In this document: one piece after another, positions 19,937 through 29,465 of the stretch | Layout: every line of letters starts with the position of its first letter | Numbering within the stretch: position 1 is the first letter of the stretch | Assembly: GCA_021650895.1 (NCBI GenBank) | Contig: CP091278.1 | Location: forward strand, 2,323,659 to 2,387,658 | Direction of reading: 5' to 3' | Source of the DNA: Candidatus Jettenia sp. | Lineage (GTDB): Bacteria; Planctomycetota; Brocadiia; Brocadiales; Brocadiaceae | DNA: 64,000 nt | Program-made: the position numbers and the translations under genes | The notes under the pieces: generated by a model | Told to the model about the DNA's origin: nothing | Databases searched by the model: none | The model's input: the letters and a program-made list of their open reading frames with translations, nothing else

Positions 19937-20569
19937 ATGAAGACGATAGTACTGAATGTAAAAGAACAAGGACTCTATTGGAGCCATATAGAAGCAGCGG
20001 CACAGGCATTGAGGATTGGCGAGCTTGTTGCATTTCCTACAGAAACGGTATATGGATTGGGGGCACATAAAGATAATCCTGCGGCTGTAGCACACATCTA
20101 CGAAGTAAAGAACAGGCCGGAAGAGAAGAGACTTACTCTGATGATTGCAGATCGGGATGATATGAAAAAATATATCAATCATGTCCCGAAAACAGCAAAA
20201 AAACTGATGGATCTCTTTTGGCCTGGCGCGCTAACTCTTATTTTTCCCTTGAAGGACGGCTCAAGCCTTGGTATACGACTTCCCGATAATACGATAACGC
20301 GCGATTTGATCCGCGCTGCAAAAGTACCTGTCGTTACAACGAGCGCAAACATCTCCGGCTACCCACCTGCTACAGACGCGCAGCAAGTGCTCATGGATCT
20401 CGGAGGAAAAATTCCCATGATCCTCGATGGCGGTTCAACACGGCTTCGTTCTCCTTCTACGGTGGTAAAGGTACACGGCGAAACGATAGAAATCGTTCGC
20501 CATGGCATTATTTCGGAGCCTGCAATACGAAGTTGTATTGAAAACAATCTGGCAAAGCATACTATGTAA
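19937..20569 (+). CDS. L-threonylcarbamoyladenylate synthase, Sua5/YciO/YrdC
   Basis: 210 residues of a single YrdC domain: VAFPTETVYGLGAHKDN near the start, the KNRPEEKRLTLMI lysine/arginine motif, and the VVTTSANISG motif that binds the nucleotide. It makes TC-AMP from threonine, bicarbonate and ATP for the t6A37 modification of tRNAs that read ANN codons. Length fits a short TsaC/YrdC-type enzyme rather than the two-domain Sua5. rpiB follows 37 bp later, likely in the same transcript; the two are neighbours in many bacteria. Confidence 0.92.
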   Translation: MKTIVLNVKEQGLYWSHIEAAAQALRIGELVAFPTETVYGLGAHKDNPAAVAHIYEVKNRPEEKRLTLMIADRDDMKKYINHVPKTAKKLMDLFWPGALTLIFPLKDGSSLGIRLPDNTITRDLIRAAKVPVVTTSANISGYPPATDAQQVLMDLGGKIPMILDGGSTRLRSPSTVVKVHGETIEIVRHGIISEPAIRSCIENNLAKHTM

Positions 20570-20606
20570 AATACCTATGAAAAGTTTTTATGGATAAACA
20601 CAACAC

Positions 20607-21068
20607 ATGAAGATTGCATTAGCATCAGATCACAGAGGTTTTGATTTTAAAAAACGTGTGACACCTATGTTGACTCAAATGGGACACACGGTTATAGATT
20701 TTGGCACTATGACAGACACCGAATCCGTAGATTATCCGGATTTTGGAATAAAAGCAGCCCGGGCTGTGGGTTCCGGCGAGTGTAACAGAGGCATTCTTAT
20801 CTGCGGCACCGGAATCGGTATGTCTCTTGTTGCTAATAAGGTAAAGGGTGTGCGGGCTGCGCTCTGTCATAATCTTTATACTGTAGAAATGAGCAGAAGA
20901 CATAATGATTCCAATGTGTTATGTATCGGCGCTGATATTGTAGACGAAGAACTTCTGGAGCAAAAGGTTAAACTATGGCTGGAGACCCCTTTTGACGGAG
21001 GAAGACATGCCCGCCGTGTAGAAAAGATTATGGATGCTGAAAACGAAGAGGTAATTAGTCCAGACTAA
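20607..21068 (+). CDS. rpiB: Ribose-5-phosphate isomerase B
   Basis: 153 residues, the usual size. N-terminal ASDHRGFDFK, catalytic cysteine in GILICGTGIGMSLVANKVKG, and the HND/SNVLCIGAD stretch near residue 105 are all family hallmarks. It interconverts ribose-5-phosphate and ribulose-5-phosphate in the pentose phosphate pathway. It lies downstream of the TC-AMP synthase gene. Its last 14 bases overlap the end of the convergent lipoprotein gene. Confidence 0.93.
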   Translation: MKIALASDHRGFDFKKRVTPMLTQMGHTVIDFGTMTDTESVDYPDFGIKAARAVGSGECNRGILICGTGIGMSLVANKVKGVRAALCHNLYTVEMSRRHNDSNVLCIGADIVDEELLEQKVKLWLETPFDGGRHARRVEKIMDAENEEVISPD

Positions 21069-21909
21069 TTACGTGTGCCCCCTTTGGTATTGTGGGGGTA
21101 AATACCCTTGGATTGAATTCCGTGTTGACGGTAATATGAGAAAAAGCTATGCCAAGGGCAGTACTATACTCAGGCCAGCGTGCATCTATCCTCTGGGGTA
21201 TCCTGCATCCGTTATGAGTTATATAATTACTGAATATAGCCTGTAATCGTATCGAACCATCTGTGTTAAACAATTCACACCGAAATACTTCAGCGTTTAC
21301 TCTGTCTATTGATAAGTTTTTTTTAAGGCTGAGATACTCCCTATCCATCTCTAGCTCCAGGAGATGAACCAGCCAATAGGAAGGCCACGTTTCCAGGGCA
21401 GGCCTTTTCCCGGCTAAGTGCTCCTGATAATTAAACAGACTTACTATATCCCCCGGAAATATATTGATACCAAGCGCCTCAATCTTATGAGATGTATTAC
21501 ATGTACCGGTATAGACCTTGTTTTCTACAGGAATATATAACCAAAACTTATAACCATCGGAGACGATATCAAACAGCGTTGTGGCAAATTTAGAACCTAT
21601 TATCCGTAAGCTCCTCGGTTTGTGGTATAATACTAACCCATTACAGCGAAGGGGGCTTTTGAGATCTGGTGTGGAAAGAGTTATATTTACGTTTGAACGC
21701 AATGAGGTAAGATTGGCATTATTGGAAATTAAAATTTCCCATATCTCTTGTAATGAGAGGTCTCGCACCTCTCCCTGGATATCCCTTAAAATATATGATG
21801 TATCCTCCCAGATAGATTTTTGTAAAGCTGGAGCCCTGTAGGTTGCACAGCCAGCTATGAGCGGTACCATGAAGAGAAAAAAACCCCACTTGATATAATA
21901 TGTTTTCAT
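21055..21909 (-). CDS. Outer-membrane-type lipoprotein, LolA/DUF4292-like
   Basis: About 284 residues from the ATG at 21909; an upstream in-frame start at 21948 would add 13. The signal peptide ends in a lipobox (PLIAGC, lipidated Cys near residue 20). The body has alternating strands (LRSNVNITLSTPD, LVLYHKPRSLRIIGSKFATTLFDIVSDGYKFWLYIP) like the half-barrel of LolA-related lipoproteins, which bind acyl chains. DUF4292 or an LppX-like fold is the best guess. Function unknown. It converges on and overlaps rpiB. Confidence 0.72.
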   Translation of the reverse strand: MKTYYIKWGFFLFMVPLIAGCATYRAPALQKSIWEDTSYILRDIQGEVRDLSLQEIWEILISNNANLTSLRSNVNITLSTPDLKSPLRCNGLVLYHKPRSLRIIGSKFATTLFDIVSDGYKFWLYIPVENKVYTGTCNTSHKIEALGINIFPGDIVSLFNYQEHLAGKRPALETWPSYWLVHLLELEMDREYLSLKKNLSIDRVNAEVFRCELFNTDGSIRLQAIFSNYITHNGCRIPQRIDARWPEYSTALGIAFSHITVNTEFNPRVFTPTIPKGAHVISLD

Positions 21910-21972
21910 GATAAATTTATAGGGACTGAAAATTTTCCGTCCTACCACGATTGAAATTTCTTAATGATAGAT

Positions 21973-21996
21973 GTAGGGCAAGGCTTCAGCCTTGCC
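21973..21996. repeat. R1 half element (single hairpin)
   Basis: GTAGGGCAAGGCTTCAGCC...TTGC, preceded by ATTGAAATTTCTTA like other R1 copies. It lies between dapF and the lipoprotein gene. Confidence 0.8.
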
Positions 21997-22012
21997 TCAC
22001 CGCCTGAATACA

Positions 22013-22843
22013 TCAATGCCATTCACCCGTAAACACCTCTGCGGCTGGGCCTGTCATGTAAACGTTCCCATCTTCAGCCCATTCAAGCTTTAAATCACCG
22101 CCTGGCAGATGTGCCAAAATTTTACGTTCGGTCTTTTTATTCAGAACGCCTGCAACGCACACGGCCGAAGCCCCGGTACCACAAGCCAATGTTATGCCCG
22201 AACCGCGCTCCCATGTCCTCATGGTAACTTCTTTAGGGTTGTGGATCTGCACAAAATGAACATTTATCCTTTCCGGAAATATATAATGGCGCTCAATTTC
22301 TATGCCATGTTTTGATATATCAACGAGATCCAAATTATCAACAAAAATAATACCATGCGGATTCCCCATGGAAACGCAGGTAATTCTCCATGACATTCTA
22401 TTGCTTATGGTCAACGGCTCATCAATTACCGATGTTTCCTTGCCAAGCATAGGGATCTCCGATCGCAGAAGCCGGGGTTTTCCCATATTCACCTTTGCAC
22501 CGGATACCCTTCCGTTATCCGTAAAAAGCTCGATGCTTTTAATGCCAGCCAGGGTCTCAACCGTCAGTGGATTATTTCTCGTAATGTTATGATCATATAC
22601 ATATTTTGCAACACAACGCACACCGTTTCCACACATCTGTGCCTCGCTGCCATCAGCGTTAAAAATGCGCATTTTACAATCCGCAACCGTTGATGGCAGG
22701 ATAAGTATGATTCCATCTGATCCAATGCCAAAATGCCTATCGCTCATACTGGGAGCTAACTTCGCCGGTTCTTTTACTTCTTCTTCAAAACAGTTGATGT
22801 AAACGTAATCATTGCCAATACCGTGCATCTTTGTAAATCTCAT
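22013..22843 (-). CDS. dapF: Diaminopimelate epimerase
   Basis: 276 residues from the ATG at 22843 (MRFTKMHGIGNDYVYI, the family's usual N-terminus). The two catalytic cysteines are visible in QMCGNGVRC and LACGTGAS. The enzyme converts LL- to meso-diaminopimelate for lysine and peptidoglycan synthesis. An upstream in-frame start would add 12 residues that do not fit the family. Its presence fits a diaminopimelate-based wall or at least lysine synthesis. Monocistronic as far as can be seen. Confidence 0.95.
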   Translation of the reverse strand: MRFTKMHGIGNDYVYINCFEEEVKEPAKLAPSMSDRHFGIGSDGIILILPSTVADCKMRIFNADGSEAQMCGNGVRCVAKYVYDHNITRNNPLTVETLAGIKSIELFTDNGRVSGAKVNMGKPRLLRSEIPMLGKETSVIDEPLTISNRMSWRITCVSMGNPHGIIFVDNLDLVDISKHGIEIERHYIFPERINVHFVQIHNPKEVTMRTWERGSGITLACGTGASAVCVAGVLNKKTERKILAHLPGGDLKLEWAEDGNVYMTGPAAEVFTGEWH

Positions 22844-22970
22844 AAACTTATTCCTATCAGATTTATAGTAAATATACAAAGAGATATAAGAACTGTTCCT
22901 TATTTTATTTTTTTCGCGCTTCTTGATTTTAACAGCAATTCCTAAGGATTCAAGTTAATGTTTAGTCCAA

Positions 22971-23069
22971 GGGTGGCACGGACAAACTTTGTTTATCCGT
23001 ACTTGTTTCTATACCCACGTGGGTAGGGAATATAACACACTGACAAACAGAATTTGTCAGCGCCGCCCT
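22971..23069. repeat. R2 inverted repeat element, copy 2
   Basis: GGGTGGCACGGACAAAC on the left; TGACAAACAGAATTTGTCAG and CGCCGCCCTG on the right. The central GGTAGGGAATATAACACAC recalls GGATAGGAAATACACCACAC of copy 1 at 6693-6815. Confidence 0.75.
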
Positions 23070-23130
23070 GAAAACCACTTGTATAAAATAAAAATTCCTG
23101 CTGTATTTCTATAATTTCCGTACGACAACC

Positions 23131-24810
23131 TTAGCGAACTCTCAATGGAAAATCTATCTTTTTTTTCACACCTTCTTTAAGTTCTACCATCTGGGTGGTA
23201 CTCACAAAACCCTTCTTTGTTACAGAGATACTGTACCTATCCGCATCGAGATCCTTAAATCTAAAAAATCCATTCTCATCGGTAACTATTGTCTTGAAAG
23301 GCTTACTCTTCGCATAAGTCCCTTTTAGTCTTACCCGTGCAAAGGCAACAGGTTTGCCGCTGGCAAAGGAGCCTACATGCCCGTAAATCTTACCTTTCGG
23401 CGGTGCGGTGTTACATAGCATCTCACTTCCATAGACAGTGCCCGCACTATTCTGGGCGACAATTCTGTAGTAATATGTCTTTCCTGCCTTTAAGCCGCTT
23501 ATGCGAACATTTATTAAGGTATCATCAGCCCTTCCTTCAATGCTTTGTACCGATGATTTACTGTTGTAAGATCCACTCACTGTACCGTATTGAAACCAAG
23601 CTGTTGTTGGCAGTCCCTTTGCATTCACCACTCCATGAAGTGTCGCCAGATTTGTTGTTATGTTCGTTGTAGGACCTGTTACTACGGTAGGAATATTATC
23701 GGGATAAGATGTTACGGTTATCATATGCGTTTCTATATTCCCGGCGCCGTCCGTAACTTTTATGGTTATCATATTGTTTCCGCTTGATAGAGGTATGTCT
23801 GAAGTAGTCCAATCAACGGTTTTATTTTCTGTTACGCCGCCTTCTTCGCCGATATTCCAGATTACACTATTTACTCCGCTTATACTATCTGAGGCACTGC
23901 CGCTAATAACTACCGTATCGCTGGTCGTGCTATAGGTGGAATTCGTGGTAGGACTGATAATCGTTATTGATGGTGGTGTTGTATCCAGCATAATAGAATC
24001 GCTACTTTTGTCGGATACATTCCCGGCGGCATCCTTATACCATACATATACAGTAATACGGCCATCCCCATCGCTTAAGGTAAACGGAACATCTTCGGTA
24101 AACTTTTCAGTATATGCAGCATAGGGAGGAACCGATATCCAGCCGGGCGCCAAAGCAGACGGCACAATAGGGTTTGTAGAGAGATAATAACCCATGATGC
24201 CTATATCATCGCTAGCGGAAAGGTTTAAAGTAATGGTAGAAGCGTTGGTATAGTAGGCTTCCTTGTTAATGCTTATAGAACCAGCAGGCGGGGTTATATC
24301 TGTCGTGATATATGGCTTAACATGTATGGTGGTGAGCAATAGCTCGTCTCCATAACTGATACCAGCTTCATTTTGTGCTACAAGCCGGTAATAGTATGTC
24401 GTTCCCGGAAGTAATCGAATTACCCTGGTGTTTACCGTTGTATCGCTTGTCCCAATTACATTCTGTGTTGAGAACGTATTTAAGGATAATCCATTGATAA
24501 CACGGTACTGAAACCAGACTTTTGTTTCTAATCCATTAGCGTTTACCGTTCCACTGAGCGTTGCTGAGTTATGGGTAATGCTCGAAGCTGGACCGGTAAT
24601 TGCCCTTGGCGCGCTTGCAGCAGGTTGTTGATTATAGGCCGGAGATTGCGCATCATAAACGACCAATTGTAATAAGGGCAAACCATATACTAACGGGTTA
24701 GTGGCTGCGAATAGTACACACAATAAAGATACACCGGCCAGGCAACACAAGAAGCAACAGGTAAAAATCCTCCTCGTGACCAGTACAATACCAAATACTA
24801 TATTTCTCAT
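23131..24810 (-). CDS. Exported modular protein with fibronectin III-like and CarboxypepD_reg-like domains
   Basis: 559 residues. A hydrophobic N-terminus (about 15-37) serves as a signal peptide or anchor. Two related modules (SATLSGTVNANGLETKVWFQY... and LATLHGVVNAKGLPTTAWFQY..., each ending TTYYYRLVAQN or KTYYYRIVAQN) are fibronectin III-like. Between them are bacterial Ig-like segments (TPPSITIISPT, NNMITIKVTDGAGN). The C-terminal 90 residues (KIYGHVGSFASGKPVAFARVRL...) form a carboxypeptidase-regulatory-like beta sandwich. This architecture suggests a cell-surface adhesin or scaffold. No catalytic domain is seen. Confidence 0.8.
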   Translation of the reverse strand: MRNIVFGIVLVTRRIFTCCFLCCLAGVSLLCVLFAATNPLVYGLPLLQLVVYDAQSPAYNQQPAASAPRAITGPASSITHNSATLSGTVNANGLETKVWFQYRVINGLSLNTFSTQNVIGTSDTTVNTRVIRLLPGTTYYYRLVAQNEAGISYGDELLLTTIHVKPYITTDITPPAGSISINKEAYYTNASTITLNLSASDDIGIMGYYLSTNPIVPSALAPGWISVPPYAAYTEKFTEDVPFTLSDGDGRITVYVWYKDAAGNVSDKSSDSIMLDTTPPSITIISPTTNSTYSTTSDTVVISGSASDSISGVNSVIWNIGEEGGVTENKTVDWTTSDIPLSSGNNMITIKVTDGAGNIETHMITVTSYPDNIPTVVTGPTTNITTNLATLHGVVNAKGLPTTAWFQYGTVSGSYNSKSSVQSIEGRADDTLINVRISGLKAGKTYYYRIVAQNSAGTVYGSEMLCNTAPPKGKIYGHVGSFASGKPVAFARVRLKGTYAKSKPFKTIVTDENGFFRFKDLDADRYSISVTKKGFVSTTQMVELKEGVKKKIDFPLRVR

Positions 24811-25182
24811 AATCCTCCTAACTCTTTTTAGAGAAAAAGCAATTTTGCTTTGCTTAATCTACGATGATTGAAAACGGCGTTTATGAGTAGGGTGAATTTA
24901 GCGAAGCGAATCCACCGCATGAATATTCATACGGATTACACAGTATCTTTACATGAACGCCTCTGTACTGTCTTGATTAAATATACCAATTTTGTTATCC
25001 TAACGGTAATCCTCAGGGTATTTCTATGGTATTTTACGGAGCGACATGCCACATTAATTTATTGTAAATGTCTACACCTGGGTTTGCACTCTATATTTAA
25101 TCTTAATGAGATGAACAGGTATAAGTCTAGAGAAAAGATTTAGGATTAATTTGATACTACTATCGCTGCTTTGGGAGATCAC
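24811..25182. other. Gap with one R4 palindrome
   Basis: The only recognisable element is the R4 palindrome at 24887-24920. A 91-codon open frame across the gap translates this repeat and has no family features, so I do not call a gene. Confidence 0.65.
24887..24920. repeat. R4 palindrome, copy 1
   Basis: GTAGGGTGAATTTAGCGAAG followed by CGAATCCACC. It matches, in inverted form, GGTGGATTCGCTTCGCTTAA at 53601. Confidence 0.75.
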
Positions 25183-25932
25183 ATGTCAATTAAAGAAAAT
25201 TTGGAACGAGTGAAGCAAAACATTGCCCATGCCGCTATAAAGGCAGGGAAAAAACCAGAAGATATTACTCTCGTTATGGCTACCAAGACGGTAGATTCTG
25301 AACGGATACGCGAGGCCATTCGGGAAGGTGGACATATTATCGGAGAAAATAAGATCCAGGAGGCCCTGAAGAAATATGAAACACTAAAAAATGAGGATGC
25401 GGAATGGCACTTTATCGGCCATCTCCAAACGAACAAGGTCAAGGACGTCCTGAAATTTGCAGATATGATCCATTCTGTAGATCGATTACCTTTAGTTGAG
25501 AAATTGGATCATCGACTTCAGCAAGAGGGTCGCTCCATGGATATTCTCATTCAGGTTAATACTTCTCATGAGGAGAGCAAATATGGCATAGCGCCAGAAG
25601 AAGCAATTTCTCTCGTAAAACAGACTGCCAAATACGAAACGTTAAAGATATATGGGCTCATGACCATCGGTCTGTTCACAAAGGACGAAATAAAAATTCG
25701 CGCTTGTTTTAAAGTGCTGAAAGAGATACATGATGCTATTATCAAAGAGGGCATTGACAGGGTACAAATGAAGTATCTTTCTATGGGCATGTCAGGTGAC
25801 TATCAGATAGCAATTGAGGAGGGCGCAAATATGGTACGTATCGGCACTGCCATCTTCGGCGCCAGAAATACCCCGGATGCCTATTATTGGCCTTCTGAAA
25901 AGACGGATAAAGATCGGGCGGAATTATTATAA
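25183..25932 (+). CDS. Pyridoxal phosphate homeostasis protein, YggS family
   Basis: 249 residues from the ATG at 25183, which has GGGAG six bases upstream. The PLP-binding lysine is in ITLVMATKTV; HFIGHLQTNKV and the SMGMSGD phosphate loop are family hallmarks, as is the final RIGTAIFG. YggS proteins bind PLP without catalysis and keep vitamin B6 and amino acid pools balanced. It is followed by the PqaA-like gene 85 bp away. Confidence 0.93.
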   Translation: MSIKENLERVKQNIAHAAIKAGKKPEDITLVMATKTVDSERIREAIREGGHIIGENKIQEALKKYETLKNEDAEWHFIGHLQTNKVKDVLKFADMIHSVDRLPLVEKLDHRLQQEGRSMDILIQVNTSHEESKYGIAPEEAISLVKQTAKYETLKIYGLMTIGLFTKDEIKIRACFKVLKEIHDAIIKEGIDRVQMKYLSMGMSGDYQIAIEEGANMVRIGTAIFGARNTPDAYYWPSEKTDKDRAELL

Positions 25933-26017
25933 CTATACAGTTTGGATACGTTTATTTTTCCTGAAAAAGGCCTTTGCTTTTTTCCTTCTTTTTAAAAAGG
26001 AATTATAAGGAGTTTGT

Positions 26018-27370
26018 ATGTATCTGTTTAAAAATATAATTATTCGTTACTCCTGGTTAGTTAAAGGCAACATCGCTTTTTTCATTCTGATATTTATCCC
26101 CATATTTTTTATTACACCTGTACATTCACAGACACTAGAAAAATATGTTTACCAGAAGGATAACTGTTTTCAGTGGAAGTGTATCGAACAGAAAAAAATG
26201 CGTGATGCTACGGTCAGCCATTTAGAAATGATATCGCAAACATGGCAAGGTCTGTCCTGGAACCACCATCTACAGGTGCTTCGGCCTAATGTTGTGCGTC
26301 ATCCTGAGATTGCGTTTCTATTTGTTACGGGAGATGGTGATGGAAACAGAGATCTCGAATTATTATATCTGATTGCCCAAAGGGCAGGAGCCGTTGCTGC
26401 TGTTATTACTAAAATTCCTAACCAACCACTTTTCGATAATCTTAAAGAAGATGCGTTAATTGCCTATACCTTCGATCAATATTTGAAAACAGAAGATGAA
26501 ACATGGCCATTACTGTTCCCGATGGTTAAAAGTGTCGTTTATGGAATGGATGCAATTCAAGCATTTGTTCGGAAAGAATATCATCAAAAGGTTGATACAT
26601 TTGCAGTCTCTGGCGCCTCTAAACGTGGCTGGACTGCATGGCTTACCGGCGCTGTTGACTCACGGGTTGTAGCTATCGCTCCCATGGTCATCGATATGTT
26701 AAATATGAAAGCGCAGACCGAGTGGGCAAAAAAGATGTATGGCAGACAAAGCGAACAAATTTCTGATTATACCAATCTCAATCTTGTTGAGCGCATGGAT
26801 AGCCCTCTTATGGTTAAATTGCGGGAATGGGTAGACCCTTACAGCTATCGACAGCGCTATACTATGCCGAAGTTGCTTCTTCTTGGAACAAACGATCCCT
26901 ACTGGGTTGTTGATTCTCTCCGCCATTACTGGAATGATTTGCCGGAACCTAAATTGGTTTATCAAACTCCCAATGCTGGTCATAACCTCGGAGATGGTAA
27001 AGATGCATTACAGACATTAGCAGCCTGGTTTCAAATGATTGCTGATGGTCAGAAACTGCCGAAAATAGAGTGGCAGATAAAAGACGGCGCTGATGGTCCG
27101 GTCAGAATTACTATGAGAGCAAACCAGCCAGTAAAAAAATTCCAGCTATGGACTGCTCTATCCGATGATCGTGATTTCCGCACCGATATTTGGTCAAACT
27201 GTGAATTGGAGATAGAAAAAAACCCTCTTCAGGCCTCTGTGGATATTGCAATGCCCCGAACAGGCTTCAAAGCCTTCTTTGCAGAAGCAGAGCTTATTTC
27301 TCCGGCAGGTGATACTTATAAACTTTCCACACAGGTTCAGGTTGTTCCTGATAACATCAACAAGCGCTAA
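26018..27370 (+). CDS. PhoPQ-activated pathogenicity-related (PqaA-like) exported protein
   Basis: 450 residues. A membrane-spanning signal or anchor lies at about residues 18-37. The body is an alpha/beta hydrolase-like fold: FLFVTGDGDG (strand with D/G turn), AVSGASKRGWTAWL (a nucleophile-elbow-like GxSKRG), PKLLLLGTNDPYW and NAGHNL with a histidine late in the chain. This is the PF10142 family, named from Salmonella PqaA; its enzymatic role is not settled. A ribosome site (TAAGGAG) fixes the start. Confidence 0.85.
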   Translation: MYLFKNIIIRYSWLVKGNIAFFILIFIPIFFITPVHSQTLEKYVYQKDNCFQWKCIEQKKMRDATVSHLEMISQTWQGLSWNHHLQVLRPNVVRHPEIAFLFVTGDGDGNRDLELLYLIAQRAGAVAAVITKIPNQPLFDNLKEDALIAYTFDQYLKTEDETWPLLFPMVKSVVYGMDAIQAFVRKEYHQKVDTFAVSGASKRGWTAWLTGAVDSRVVAIAPMVIDMLNMKAQTEWAKKMYGRQSEQISDYTNLNLVERMDSPLMVKLREWVDPYSYRQRYTMPKLLLLGTNDPYWVVDSLRHYWNDLPEPKLVYQTPNAGHNLGDGKDALQTLAAWFQMIADGQKLPKIEWQIKDGADGPVRITMRANQPVKKFQLWTALSDDRDFRTDIWSNCELEIEKNPLQASVDIAMPRTGFKAFFAEAELISPAGDTYKLSTQVQVVPDNINKR

Positions 27371-27757
27371 ATATAATTAATAGTATTAACTATTACACCG
27401 TCAACTTAATTTATTATAATAGACTCTCTCGTATGTGTCATTGCGAGGGGTATTTCCCCGAAGCAATCTCTTTTGAAATGTCCAGGGGATTGCTTCGGAC
27501 AATACCCTCGCAATGACACAGCCCCATGCAGTTGAACCGATACAAATCGTATTATCATGAATTATATTGACAGTGTACTATCCTTACATAGATTCTGTCC
27601 AGGCAGAAAGGAGGCCTCTTCAATAAAAATGAAGACCTATTATTTCTAAAATAAGAGGATAAGACTTGAATATATAGGGTTTTATGGTAGACTTTTATGT
27701 TCAAATAGTATACGAGTTGAAATTACATCTTAACAATACTGCGCATGAGGAAAAATA
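27371..27757. other. Gap with one R3 palindrome
   Basis: No gene seen. The R3 element (27436-27518) is the main feature. A weak hairpin with TCTTCA/TGAAGA arms lies near 27618-27643. Confidence 0.65.
27436..27518. repeat. R3 inverted repeat (TGTCATTGCGAGGG ends)
   Basis: TGTCATTGCGAGGGGTATT and CCGAAGCAATC on the left arm are mirrored by GGATTGCTTCGG and AATACCCTCGCAATGACA on the right. I have seen this kind of CATTGCGAG...AAGCAATC palindrome widely dispersed in bacterial genomes. Confidence 0.85.
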
Positions 27758-28119
27758 ATGAAAAGGCATAAATCTTTTATCGTTATAGTTGCAAGTATCT
27801 TTTGTACCTTGTTATTTCACGGATGCTCGAAACAACCTGCTTTGTCTGAAAAAGGCGGCATTTGGGCCGTATATGAGAGGGAATGCCAGAAATGCCACAG
27901 AGCAGATGGAAAAGGCGGCCTTATTGGCCGATTCATTTTAAGATTCCAAATTTTGCAAATACCAAATGGCAAGATAACGCTTCCGACTCAAGATTGATTA
28001 TTTCGATAGCTAATGGGAAGAGAAAAATGCCCGGCTATAAAGGAAAGTTAAAGGATGAGGAGATTGTTGACCTTGTCAAAACATGTGTGAGAAGTTTTTA
28101 TCCGCCACCAGAGCAATAA
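27758..28119 (+). CDS. Small c-type cytochrome lipoprotein (frameshifted)
   Basis: The start codes for a signal peptide with a lipobox-like LLFHGC (Cys near residue 23). The haem motif CQKCH follows near residue 46. After a missing C near 27928-27929 the protein continues in another frame as HFKIPNFANTKWQDNASD... with KMPGYKGKLKDEEI, where the methionine is the likely distal haem ligand. Corrected length is about 120 residues, a class I single-haem cytochrome tethered to a membrane. Anammox genomes are rich in such proteins. Confidence 0.75.
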
Positions 28120-28217
28120 GTAATAGAATCCTATTGATTTTACAGCACTTTAAGATAAAATTTGATCTTATATTTTAATTATTTTGCTTGCTTAACGGTT
28201 AAGCTATTGGAGAAACC

Positions 28218-28574
28218 ATGCTACGGGAGATGTGCAAATCCAAAATTCACGCCGCAACAGTAACGGAAACGAATCTCAATTACAATGGCAGCATTACCAT
28301 TGATAAAGCCCTTCTTGAGGCAGTAGATATCTTGCACTACGAACGTGTTCAGGTCCTTAATGTTAATAATGGAACACGGGTAGAGACCTATGTCATTGAA
28401 GGAGAGCATAGTTCTGGCGTCATTTGCTTAAATGGAGCTGCAGCACGATGGGCACAACCAGGCGATCGGGTCATTATCATTTCTTATTGTCTCGTGGAAG
28501 ATAAAGAGGCACGGAACTGGAAACCAAAAATTATTCTCGTAGATGGGAATAACAAACTCACAAAAATGCTCTAA
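28218..28574 (+). CDS. panD: Aspartate 1-decarboxylase precursor
   Basis: 118 residues. The self-cleavage site is visible as NYNGS (Gly24-Ser25), where the serine becomes the pyruvoyl cofactor. [10 protein letters not shown] is the conserved start and [19 protein letters not shown] the conserved middle. The enzyme makes beta-alanine for pantothenate and CoA. A GGAG ribosome site precedes the ATG. lgt starts three bases after the stop, so the two are cotranscribed. Confidence 0.95.
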   Translation: MLREMCKSKIHAATVTETNLNYNGSITIDKALLEAVDILHYERVQVLNVNNGTRVETYVIEGEHSSGVICLNGAAARWAQPGDRVIIISYCLVEDKEARNWKPKIILVDGNNKLTKML

Positions 28575-28576
28575 TC

Positions 28577-29437
28577 ATGAGAAAAACCTTATTCGAAATT
28601 CCCATACCTTTTCTTCAGAAAAGCATACCTATTTATTCCTATGGCTTTATGCTGATGATCGCTTTTCTCGTAGCCATTTTCATTGCCCGCCAGAGGGCAA
28701 AAAAGGAAAACATAGATCCCAATAAGATTTCTGACCTTGGAATATACATAGTCTGTGCAGGGATCTTCGGCGCCAGGCTTTTTTTTGTTATCCAATTTTT
28801 TGATAATTATAAAAACGACCTCTTAGGTATTTTTAAAATATATGAAGGTGGTTTGGTTTACTACGGAGGATTATTTGCTGGTATTATCGCAGCATGTATC
28901 TTCATCAAGAAGTATCAATTACCTTTCCTTAAGATCCTGGATATTATTGCGCCTTCTGTTGCATTAGGATTAGGCATTGGCCGAATTGGATGTTTCCTGA
29001 ATGGATGCTGCTTTGGGAAACTTGCATCACATATACCCTGGGCAATTGCATTCCCAAAAACACTAGACAAAATGGGCATGGTTGATGGCAGCCCTGCCTT
29101 TCTTCATCAATACGAACTTGGATTGATCCGTCTCTCCGATACGCATGCTCTTCCTATACACCCTACACAAATCTATTCATTTCTTTCAGATATCGTACTC
29201 TTCTTTATTCTCAGTACATTCTTCAAATATCGGAGAAGAAACGGAGAAGTGGTTCTGCTCTTCGGAATTATATATCCCGTTATAAGATTCTCTATGGAAT
29301 TACTACGGGGAGATAATCCGTTGCTCTTCGATAGTTTTACCATAGCTCAAATTATCAGTATTTCCCTGTTCCTTGTTTCATTGCCACTTTTTATCGTTCT
29401 CCGTCTTAAAACATCTGGAATTCGCAATGCGGTATAG
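28577..29437 (+). CDS. lgt: Prolipoprotein diacylglyceryl transferase
   Basis: 286 residues with seven or so membrane helices. Hallmarks: YGFMLMIAF near the start, YYGGLFAG, the signature GLGIGRIGCFLNGCCFG and HPTQIYSF. The enzyme transfers diacylglycerol from phosphatidylglycerol to the lipobox cysteine of prolipoproteins. Substrates in this window would include the lipoproteins at 21.0 and 27.8 kb and the CusB-like adaptor. Tightly linked to panD. Confidence 0.94.
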   Translation: MRKTLFEIPIPFLQKSIPIYSYGFMLMIAFLVAIFIARQRAKKENIDPNKISDLGIYIVCAGIFGARLFFVIQFFDNYKNDLLGIFKIYEGGLVYYGGLFAGIIAACIFIKKYQLPFLKILDIIAPSVALGLGIGRIGCFLNGCCFGKLASHIPWAIAFPKTLDKMGMVDGSPAFLHQYELGLIRLSDTHALPIHPTQIYSFLSDIVLFFILSTFFKYRRRNGEVVLLFGIIYPVIRFSMELLRGDNPLLFDSFTIAQIISISLFLVSLPLFIVLRLKTSGIRNAV

Positions 29438-29465
29438 CCAAAAAGTACCGTTAGCAACAGAGAAT

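Noticed and set aside
24868-25143. 91-codon open frame on the plus strand
   Set aside because: Its first part translates the R4 palindrome and the rest has no family features, no ribosome site and odd composition.
25961-26005. Possible terminator before the PqaA-like gene
   Set aside because: Pairing is weak and mainly A/T; not convincing as a hairpin.
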